Origin: Dehalococcoidia bacterium UBA1332
Lineage (GTDB): Bacteria > Chloroflexota > Dehalococcoidia > Lucifugimonadales > Lucifugimonadaceae
Assembly (NCBI GenBank): GCA_002306745.1
Contig: DBSW01000142.1
Location: 1 to 6,434, forward strand
Direction: 5' to 3'
DNA: 6,434 nt
Positions 1-5,861 of this stretch are shown one piece after another. The translations under genes were made by a program, and so were the position numbers. The notes under the pieces were generated by a model, which saw nothing but the letters and a program-made list of their open reading frames with translations, had not been told where the DNA came from and searched no databases. Within the stretch, counting starts at the first letter, position 1; each line of letters begins with the position of its first letter.

Positions 1-1
1 T

Positions 2-2101
2 CAAGCATCGATTGATACAGAGAATATTTCCGCTTCCACTCGATCCATATTCGGTGTTAATGGTGCACTAGAAGATACTCTCATAGGATATGAGTCAAGA
101 CCGGAACAACTTGAGATGGCAGTCGCCGTTTCAGACTCAATTGAAGCAAGAGAACACCTGATCGTTGAAGCTGGCACTGGTGTAGGTAAATCGCTCGGAT
201 ATCTCGTACCCTCTATTCTGTATGCGATCAGGCATGACAAGAAAGTTCTGGTTTCTACGAACACTATCAATCTTCAGGAACAATTGATAACTAGTGACAT
301 AAAAATATCCAAAAACGCTGTTAAGGCAATTGGCGACAAATCAGAAAGGTTACGCACATCTAACCTGAAGGGTAGAAATAACTATCTTTGCTTCAAGCGT
401 TGGCAACATGCTATTCAATCAGCCGATCCATCTGATATCGAATCGAAGCTTCTGTCTAAGATTCTTGTGTGGTTACGGGAAACGGAAACTGGGGACAAAA
501 ATGAACTGGCCCTCGGTAGGCTTACTCCGTTGTTTTCTCGTTATTCGGCTCAGGGTGCAATAGGCTGTCCATCGAATGATGGCCCATGCTTCCTTCGCAA
601 AGCCAGAAACCAAGCTAACTCTTCTAATCTAGTTGTTATTAATCATGCGTTGTTGATGTCAGATATCGCGATGGGCGGAGGTCTGTTGCCTGAACACGAC
701 GTCCTCATAATAGACGAGGCTCATCATCTTGAGCCGGCAGCCACAAACCAACTAGGGTTCTCCGTTAACCAAACACAGTTAGAATCCGAATTGCGCCAGC
801 TTGTTGGAAGCAAAGGGATGCTTTCTCGTTTGGCGTCTATGGTTACAAAGAATGAAACAACACCGCTAAGCACACATTTAAATATCACGGCAATAGCGGT
901 AGACGCTGTGGAAACCGCTATAAAGAACGTCGCCGTTATGTTTGACCTAGTCTCTACGGTGTGTAAGGAATTTAACAAAGGAACTCAACAACAAGCCGAT
1001 CTACGTTTGACCGAATCAGTTAGGGCGCAACCTATCTGGAGTGATCTCGAGATTGCATGGGAAAACGCTAATACGGCACTTCTCGAAGTTTTACAGAGTG
1101 TTGGAGACTTATGCGATCAAGTGCAAGCGACTAAAGATGGTTCGGCAGAAGGCATTATTTCGGATAGTTTGGCAGTTGTCGATTCCATACAGGGTTCCGT
1201 CACGTCACTGCGCGAAGCTATTCCTGAACCAACCGATGAAAGCGTTTACTGGTTTCAATCCCGTTCAAGAAACCGAGGGATTTATGTCAATGGTGCCCCA
1301 CTAGACGTGTCAAACCAGCTGAGACAGTGGCTTTTTGACCAGGATAAAACCGTAATCATGACCGGAGCGACGGTCGCGTATGACGATAGTTTCGATAGAT
1401 ACCGAAATTCAATAGGTTTAAGCGATTCAAACGAACTTATACTTGGTTCACCGTTTGATTACGCAACTAATACACTCATCGCTGTTCCCGAAGACATGCC
1501 TGCACCAGGGGAACCGGGATTTGCGAATGCTACGGCCGACACACTTATAGAAATAGCACGAGCAAGTTGCGGGCGCGTGTTAGTTTTATTCACTTCAATA
1601 TCAGCGTTGGATAATGCCAGAAAAGCTATAACGTCGGTACTGTCACAATCAGGCATTCGAGTAATTGCACAAGGATCAGACGGTTCGCCAGCGCGAATCA
1701 TGCGCATGCTAGCGGACGACCAACCAACTATTGCTTTGGGAACAAGTAGTCTGTGGGAAGGCGTCGATCTTCACGGTGCCTCATTGGACGTCCTTGTGAT
1801 GACTAAGCTGCCGTTTCCTGTGCCCACGGATCCGGTGGTTGCGGCTAGAAGCGAGTTGCATGAAGACGGGTTCAATGAGTATATCGTGCCAGAGGCAGTG
1901 CAGCGATTTAGACAGGGATTTGGTCGGCTTATTAGATCAAAATCAGATCGCGGTGTATTTGTGATATTAGACAAACGTATAGTCACGAAAAGATATGGTG
2001 TGATTTTTCAAAAATCACTGCCAAAGTGCACGGTTCGTAGATTGGCTAGAGAACGCCTTAATCAACTGCTCATTAGTTGGCGGGATGGGACATTGACGTG
2101 A
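2..2101 (+). CDS. dinG: DinG/XPD-family ATP-dependent DNA helicase (5' end outside window)
   Basis: Superfamily 2 helicase of the DinG/XPD group, which unwinds DNA 5'-3' in repair and at R-loops or replication blocks in the cytoplasm. The first ATG in frame is at 116, but the frame is open back to position 2 with no start codon, and the 38 upstream codons carry the family's Q motif (GYESRPEQLEM, 86-118). The gene therefore starts upstream of the window. Numbering from the ATG at 116: Walker A EAGTGVGKS (18-26), DEAH box IIDEAHH (198-204), C-terminal helicase motifs SLWEGVDLHGASLD (545-558) and motif VI QRFRQGFGRLIRSKSDRG (596-613). Between Walker A and DEAH there are three cysteines (C92, C151, C158) where iron-sulfur DinG/XPD proteins have four. 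Whether an N-terminal exonuclease domain exists cannot be seen. The TGA stop overlaps the start of the glycosylase gene, suggesting co-translation. Family assignment is very secure. Confidence 0.95.
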   Translation, partial: QASIDTENISASTRSIFGVNGALEDTLIGYESRPEQLEMAVAVSDSIEAREHLIVEAGTGVGKSLGYLVPSILYAIRHDKKVLVSTNTINLQEQLITSDIKISKNAVKAIGDKSERLRTSNLKGRNNYLCFKRWQHAIQSADPSDIESKLLSKILVWLRETETGDKNELALGRLTPLFSRYSAQGAIGCPSNDGPCFLRKARNQANSSNLVVINHALLMSDIAMGGGLLPEHDVLIIDEAHHLEPAATNQLGFSVNQTQLESELRQLVGSKGMLSRLASMVTKNETTPLSTHLNITAIAVDAVETAIKNVAVMFDLVSTVCKEFNKGTQQQADLRLTESVRAQPIWSDLEIAWENANTALLEVLQSVGDLCDQVQATKDGSAEGIISDSLAVVDSIQGSVTSLREAIPEPTDESVYWFQSRSRNRGIYVNGAPLDVSNQLRQWLFDQDKTVIMTGATVAYDDSFDRYRNSIGLSDSNELILGSPFDYATNTLIAVPEDMPAPGEPGFANATADTLIEIARASCGRVLVLFTSISALDNARKAITSVLSQSGIRVIAQGSDGSPARIMRMLADDQPTIALGTSSLWEGVDLHGASLDVLVMTKLPFPVPTDPVVAARSELHEDGFNEYIVPEAVQRFRQGFGRLIRSKSDRGVFVILDKRIVTKRYGVIFQKSLPKCTVRRLARERLNQLLISWRDGTLT

Positions 2102-3033
2102 TTATGTCTAATGGGAATTCTGTAACTGCAGAATCTATAAAATTGAATATTGGAAATGTCGACATTGAGTCAACATTAGACGGTGGACAGGCGTTTCGTT
2201 GGTGGCACGAAGTTGATGGCAGTTACCGTGGCGTTATAGGGCGTCGGGCCTTGAATATCCGAGAGATTAGCGGTGGTGTCGCTGTAACCGCTGTAGATGG
2301 TAAACCGAATGCCGGAATAGAGCACGCTACTAATGAATATCTCGGGGGCGCTGAAAATCTTGAAAAGTTTCGGCAACTGTACGCATCTGACCCGTGTTTG
2401 GGTCCGGCTTTGAGAGGGTATTCAGGCCTTCGGTTATTACGGCAAGACCCATGGGAATGCCTTTTCAGTTTCATAACCTCCAGTACATCGAACATACCTC
2501 GAATAAAGTTGAACGTGGGAGCGGCAGCCGAAAGTTTCGGTTACTCAATCGGACCGAGACCTCCCGATGTGACTTTTCCCGAACCCGAAGTCATTATTGA
2601 GGCAGGTGAGAACCATTTACGCGAATTAGGTTTTGGATTTCGGGCGAAATATTTAGTTGCTGCGGCCAGTGCTATCGCATCCGGAGCGATTAAATTACAT
2701 GATCTCAAGGAAGCTAGTTACGATGACGCTCGCGCCGAGCTTGTACAGCTTCACGGAGTGGGGGAAAAGATAGCGGATTGCGTTTTAGCATTCTCACTTG
2801 ATAAACCTGAGTCATTTATAGTCGACCGACACATACTTCGTGCTCTGCGCAAGTGGTATAAGTTGCCGGTCAAGGCATCACTGAGTTATGCAGCTGATTG
2901 GGCGAGGGGGCACTTCGGCGAATACTCAGCTCTGGCGAATCAATATATGTTCCATAGAGAACGTCTGGCTAGCCGCGCGGCTGAATGGGGAGGGGTACAT
3001 ATCGAAAAAGCACTGCCAGAAGACGGAATCTAA
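2098..3033 (+). CDS. ogg: OGG1-type 8-oxoguanine DNA glycosylase/AP lyase
   Basis: Bifunctional base-excision repair enzyme predicted to remove 8-oxoguanine opposite C and nick the abasic site. The 311-residue product has the OGG N-terminal domain with GGQAFRWW (29-36; human OGG1 has SGQSFRW), RQDPWECLFSFITSS followed by NIPRI, and the helix-hairpin-helix GVGEKIADCV with catalytic lysine K224 (equivalent to human K249). VDRH supplies the catalytic aspartate D243 (human D268). F181-R182 match human Y203-R204. Start choice: GTG at 2098 overlaps the dinG stop as GTGA and has GGGA 7 nt upstream; ATG at 2104 and TTG at 2077 are alternatives, and nothing conserved is gained by the TTG. Position 130 is Thr where human OGG1 has Asn149, and N281 stands where I align human Gln315. 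Its stop overlaps that of the convergent nucleotidyltransferase gene. Family is secure; exact substrate preference is inferred. Confidence 0.92.
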   Translation: MIMSNGNSVTAESIKLNIGNVDIESTLDGGQAFRWWHEVDGSYRGVIGRRALNIREISGGVAVTAVDGKPNAGIEHATNEYLGGAENLEKFRQLYASDPCLGPALRGYSGLRLLRQDPWECLFSFITSSTSNIPRIKLNVGAAAESFGYSIGPRPPDVTFPEPEVIIEAGENHLRELGFGFRAKYLVAAASAIASGAIKLHDLKEASYDDARAELVQLHGVGEKIADCVLAFSLDKPESFIVDRHILRALRKWYKLPVKASLSYAADWARGHFGEYSALANQYMFHRERLASRAAEWGGVHIEKALPEDGI

Positions 3034-4304
3034 CGAGTTAAAAAATTAGGCAACCGTTTTTTTACCAGTTCTATCTCCTCATTCTTTGTTCTAACGATAC
3101 CGTCCATTCTCGCCCGCCTTGCCGCTTGGATCATCTGTCCTACAATTGGACCCTCTGGTAAACCGATTTCTAATAGATCAACGCCTGTAATTTCCGGCTG
3201 AATGAACCTTATTGTTTGTAGATACTCAGACAACTTGTTTTGCCGCGGTAAAGATGGACTATTGTGGTTGTAAGCCCTTATCGATGATAGCGGTATTGCG
3301 TGTAATAAGTCATCAATGTCGCTTGGTTGCAGATCATCCTTGTCAAGTGAAGAGACTCGTTTACCCAGTGAGATATTGCCTTCGACGGGTCTACGCCAAT
3401 GGTGGTGGTTGCCAAAACGTTCTACTACTCGATTTGCTTCATCTTCAGTTAAACCAAGCGTGATGAGAGCAACCAAATCTTCAATGTCGCCTGATAGCTG
3501 CTGTTGGTCAATTAGCGAGTCAATCGTGTCAAGAGTTTGTGTGCTAACACGAAATCCTGGGGTTATAGCGCCGAGTAAGCCGAGTGACTGAGAATTTCTC
3601 AAAAGAGTTGATAAATTCTTTTCGGTAAAGAATAATTCGAACTCGTGTCTTGCCCGGTCGTCGCTCAGGTTAGTGATTCCATTGATAGATTCTCCAATTA
3701 ATCTCTTTGTATTGGTGTGAAGTGCGAAACCAAGTCGTGTTGAATAACGAATAGCTCTGAATATTCTCGTTGGATCATCGATAAAACTCTTGCCGTGATG
3801 TACTTTTAAGCGCTTTCTCATAATGTCGGCAAAACCGTTCGACGGATCCACCAGCAGTCCCCAGTTGTTGTTGTCTAAGCAAATCGCCATGGAATTGACT
3901 GTGAAATCTCTTCGGAGGAGATCGTTTTTTATGTTGCTAGCCCTGACTTCAGGAAGTGCCCCTGGCCGAACGTAAGTTTCCGATCTGGCGGTAGCGATAT
4001 CGATCGAACACCGTGAACTAAATACGTTGTCTGTGTTTACTTTATAAGTGAGGAATTGTGATTGTTGGGGTGGCGGTGCCTTCAAAGCAGATGCCATACG
4101 ATGTGCGAATGTTTCGGCGTCGCCAACAACGGAGATGTCGATATCGCCTGCTGCTTTACCTGCCAATAAATCTCTAACCACACCACCGACGGCGTAAACT
4201 TCGTCAGCTTCGGCAGTTTGCTTTGATACCTCTCGACACACCTCGAAAATGTACCTGTATTTCGGTGCAGCCTTCGTTGATAATAGCTGTGCTAGGTTCG
4301 GCAT
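3030..4304 (-). CDS. cca: Class II tRNA nucleotidyltransferase / poly(A) polymerase family protein (CCA-adding enzyme)
   Basis: Cytoplasmic template-independent nucleotidyltransferase predicted to build or repair the 3' CCA end of tRNAs. The 424-residue product shows the family motifs in order: VGGVVRDLL (39-47), the metal-binding DID (D54, D56), the third carboxylate in IDIATARSETY (D102), RRDFTVNSMAI (131-141), and DDPTRIFRAIRY (176-187). The last contains DDxxR, a conservative variant of the EDxxR nucleotide-recognition motif. The C-terminus GLPEGPIVGQMIQAARRARM (381-400) is the usual tRNA-binding tail of bacterial members. No clear HD phosphohydrolase domain is visible. The start is the ATG at 4304-4302; no convincing ribosome-binding site precedes it, so a leaderless or weakly initiated message is possible. 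The sequence cannot separate full CCA-adding from A-adding, CC-adding or poly(A) polymerase activity. It is divergent from the dsbA-like gene and convergent with ogg, overlapping the latter by 4 bp. Confidence 0.92.
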   Translation of the reverse strand: MPNLAQLLSTKAAPKYRYIFEVCREVSKQTAEADEVYAVGGVVRDLLAGKAAGDIDISVVGDAETFAHRMASALKAPPPQQSQFLTYKVNTDNVFSSRCSIDIATARSETYVRPGALPEVRASNIKNDLLRRDFTVNSMAICLDNNNWGLLVDPSNGFADIMRKRLKVHHGKSFIDDPTRIFRAIRYSTRLGFALHTNTKRLIGESINGITNLSDDRARHEFELFFTEKNLSTLLRNSQSLGLLGAITPGFRVSTQTLDTIDSLIDQQQLSGDIEDLVALITLGLTEDEANRVVERFGNHHHWRRPVEGNISLGKRVSSLDKDDLQPSDIDDLLHAIPLSSIRAYNHNSPSLPRQNKLSEYLQTIRFIQPEITGVDLLEIGLPEGPIVGQMIQAARRARMDGIVRTKNEEIELVKKRLPNFLTR

Positions 4305-4394
4305 GACGTCATAGTGAAATACGTGGACTCAATTGATTTAGTGTAGATAATATGGGTTCAACTACCGTCCACACATCAATAATTTTATGTTGCG

Positions 4395-4422
4395 TTGATA
4401 GAATTTATGCAACTTCTAATTT
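4395..4422 (+). promoter_or_regulatory. Weak candidate promoter for the dsbA-like/rnc/ftsY cluster
   Basis: The 142-bp divergent intergenic region 4305-4446 is AT-rich and must hold promoters for both directions. On the plus strand, TTGATA (4395-4400, 5 of 6 to the sigma-70 -35 box) lies 16 bp before TAATTT (4417-4422, only 3 of 6 to the -10 box). TATACA at 4422-4427 is a better -10 hexamer, but the spacing of 21 bp is too long. On the minus strand TATTAT (plus coordinates 4347-4352) is a possible -10 for cca without a good -35. Short inverted arms GTTGC (4389-4393) and GCAAC (4409-4413) flank the -35 candidate. This is a guess from hexamers only. Confidence 0.2.
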
Positions 4423-4446
4423 ATACACAGTTTTTACATTAGGCTA

Positions 4447-5082
4447 ATGCAACCTAACGCACATACTAAAATTGACATATTCATTGACTACACCTGACCG
4501 TGGGTACGGCAGGCCAGCATTTGGTTGGCTAGGGTGAAAAATGAACTCGGGTCACGATTGCAGATCAATTGGCGGAGCTTTGCTCTCGAACAGGTCAACT
4601 CTACACACGGAGATACTTGGAAAGCCTGGGAACAAGGCCCTGAATATCTCAGCAGGGGCCTTTGGGCTCTTCGTGGCGGAATAGCTGCGCGGGCGCAAGG
4701 CGATGATGCTCATGACGCTTACATGGAAAATATTCTCCAGGCCAAACACGTTGACCGTACAGATGTACGTTCAAGGGAATCGGTTATTGATATAGCCCAG
4801 ACCGCGAAATTAGAAATCAGTAGGTTCTCAGTGGATATTGATAATCCTTCTACATTAAAACAAATCGAGCAAGATCACCACGAGGCAACGCAGTTGGGTG
4901 TATTTGGAACGCCAACGTTCGTTTTCCAAGACGGCACGTCCGCATTTCTGAAAATGTTTACTCCTCCTGAAAAAGAATCTATTGGTGCTTTCAAAGATTT
5001 CATGGGTATTGCAAGTAATCGTAGATACTTCGGGGAATTGAAACGGCCGCAGCCGCCATGGCCCAGAGGTGCGCAAGACTGA
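4447..5082 (+). CDS. DsbA-family thioredoxin-fold oxidoreductase with in-frame TGA at the catalytic cysteine (candidate selenoprotein)
   Basis: Cytosolic DsbA/FrnE/HCCA-isomerase-like protein (no signal peptide); the family performs thiol-disulfide or glutathione-linked chemistry. Read from ATG 4447 with TGA 4495-4497 translated as residue 17, the product is 211 residues, normal for the family. It starts MQPNAHTKIDIFIDYT, then TGA, then PWVRQASIWLARVKNEL. This is the first beta strand and active-site helix of the fold, with the TGA in place of the nucleophilic Cys of DYxCPW. The second active-site position is Val (V20). WRSFALEQVNS follows, and LGVFGTPTFVF carries the cis-proline (P156). No Cys occurs elsewhere. 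A downstream-only start at TTG 4525 would delete the first strand and active site, leaving no redox residue. An in-frame TAA at 4417 makes ATG 4447 the first usable start; only a weak AGG (4441-4443) precedes it. The gene ends in a TGA overlapping rnc. Family secure; Sec decoding is inference, and a nonsense mutation or sequencing error remains possible. Confidence 0.75.
4495..4497 (+). other. In-frame TGA, candidate selenocysteine codon (residue 17)
   Basis: The TGA interrupts an otherwise continuous frame between ATG 4447 and TGA 5080-5082. Residues on both sides (FIDYT and PWVRQ) match the DsbA-family active-site strand and helix, so the codon replaces the nucleophilic cysteine (UPWV instead of CPxx). 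dinG, this gene and rnc all end in TGA, so TGA is a normal stop in this genome. Decoding here would have to depend on local context. Confidence 0.6.
4508..4530 (+). promoter_or_regulatory. Putative bacterial SECIS hairpin
   Basis: RNA just 3' of the TGA can fold in two competing ways. Fold B pairs G4512-A4516 with U4522-U4526 (two G-U pairs at the base), extended after an A/G mismatch by G4508-C4510 with G4528-U4530. Its apical loop is GCAUU, starting with G4517, with 19 nt between TGA and that G. As I recall, bacterial SECIS elements have an apical loop with G in its first two positions, about 16-37 nt after UGA; the E. coli fdhF loop starts about 18 nt after. Fold A pairs G4512-C4518 with G4524-U4530 around loop AUUUG and may be more stable, but puts G last in the loop. 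A small CCGU/ACGG hairpin (4498-4509) also abuts the TGA. Folding was done by eye; no energies were computed. Confidence 0.45.
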
Positions 5083-5801
5083 TTTTCAACGATACATATC
5101 TCTCCAACGATCAATTGCATGAACTTGAATGTGCGATAGGAATTACGTTCGAGGACAGAACGTTGCTACAACTTGCTATGACACATCAGTCATATGTGAA
5201 TGAGCATCCTGGTGAAACCAATGTTTCAAATGAACGGCTTGAATTCCTAGGTGACTCTGTTGTGGGGATGGTTGTTGCAGACCGACTATACAGATGCGCT
5301 CCTGACCTGCCTGAAGGCGATCTGACTGTTCGTCGCTCGCAAGTAGTTCGTCGCGATACACTTGCGGCGGCTGCACGTAAATTTGATCTAGGCCGGTGGT
5401 TAATCATGGGTAAAGGCGAAGCTGCCGCAGGTGGAAGTGATCGTCAGTCAAATCTTGCTGATGCTTTTGAAGCCATCGTGGGGGCGGTTTTCTTGGATCG
5501 TGGATATTCGCAGGCAGAGGTGTTTGTGCTCACGTGGCTCAGCGATTTCCTAAACGACGCGATAATGACTGAGACACGTAAGGACCCTAAATCGGTATTA
5601 CAAGAGCTTGTACAAGGTAGGGGATTAGCACCACCCCGATACGTTGTGATTGCCGAGTCTGGAACACCCGAAAGTCGCGTTTTCACTACACAAGTATTGA
5701 TTGACGGTGAACCTATCGCTACTGGTACAGGCTCTCGAAAAATTGATGCTGAACGCGAGTCTGCAACTAAAGCGCTCGAGTTGCTTGAGATAAGTAAGTG
5801 A
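5058..5801 (+). CDS. rnc: Ribonuclease III
   Basis: Double-stranded-RNA-specific endonuclease that matures rRNA precursors and processes structured mRNAs; acts as a homodimer in the cytoplasm. Numbered from ATG 5058 (247 residues): signature NERLEFLGDS (58-67) with metal-site E62 and D66, and LADAFEAIVGAVFLDRGY (133-150) with D135 and catalytic E138. A double-stranded-RNA-binding domain spans about 176-244, starting DPKSVLQELVQGRG and ending with the GTGSRKIDAERESATKAL helix. All catalytic carboxylates are present and length is normal. Start: ATG 5058 is the only canonical start upstream of the domain, but it overlaps the dsbA-like gene by 25 bp and has no ribosome-binding site. CTG at 5079 has GAGGTG 7 nt upstream and overlaps the upstream stop as CTGA; it gives 240 residues and may be the true start. 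TTG 5115 is a third option. Translational coupling with the upstream gene is likely. Confidence 0.95.
   Translation: MAQRCARLIFNDTYLSNDQLHELECAIGITFEDRTLLQLAMTHQSYVNEHPGETNVSNERLEFLGDSVVGMVVADRLYRCAPDLPEGDLTVRRSQVVRRDTLAAAARKFDLGRWLIMGKGEAAAGGSDRQSNLADAFEAIVGAVFLDRGYSQAEVFVLTWLSDFLNDAIMTETRKDPKSVLQELVQGRGLAPPRYVVIAESGTPESRVFTTQVLIDGEPIATGTGSRKIDAERESATKALELLEISK
5066..5071 (+). promoter_or_regulatory. Ribosome-binding site GAGGTG pointing to a CTG start for rnc
   Basis: GAGGTG is a six-base match to the anti-Shine-Dalgarno complement and lies inside the 3' end of the dsbA-like gene. It is 7 nt before CTG 5079, whose TG is shared with the upstream TGA stop. It lies downstream of ATG 5058 and so cannot serve that start. 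Confidence 0.5.
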
Positions 5802-5847
5802 TCGGTTACATAAATTCTTCAAGAAGTATTGTTATACCTAGGGTTTT

Positions 5848-5853
5848 AAGGAG
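5848..5853 (+). promoter_or_regulatory. Ribosome-binding site AAGGAG for ftsY
   Basis: AAGGAG is a strong Shine-Dalgarno sequence in the 60-bp gap after rnc, followed by an 8-nt spacer and CTG 5862. No ATG, GTG or TTG in the ftsY frame lies within a workable distance. Confidence 0.7.
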
Positions 5854-5861
5854 TAACGAAA

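Noticed and set aside
1..270. Minus-strand open frame opposite the start of dinG, and similar frames opposite or inside other genes
   Set aside because: They lie within well-supported genes, show no recognisable motifs and have no ribosome-binding sites; they are frame shadows.
3040..3063. A6 and T7 runs around GG-CAA-CC as a bidirectional intrinsic terminator
   Set aside because: The GC core is only two pairs and the T run is used up in the A-T stem. The element also lies inside the cca coding end, before its stop on the minus strand.
4303..4312. ATGACGTCAT palindrome over the cca start codon as an operator
   Set aside because: It is a single 10-bp palindrome without a second site or a known regulator. 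It may be chance, and the second ATG it creates is out of frame.
4389..4413. GTTGC/GCAAC inverted repeat as an operator in the divergent region
   Set aside because: The arms are only 5 bp with a 15-bp gap; not distinguishable from chance in a short AT-rich stretch.
4525..5082. TTG 4525 as the true start of the DsbA-like gene (185 residues)
   Set aside because: It begins in the middle of the first active-site helix and drops the conserved strand and catalytic position, while well-matched family sequence continues upstream in the same frame to ATG 4447.
5815..5828. CTTC-AA-GAAG palindrome after rnc as a terminator
   Set aside because: It has a four-pair stem with a two-base loop and no T run after it, and ftsY with its ribosome-binding site follows directly.
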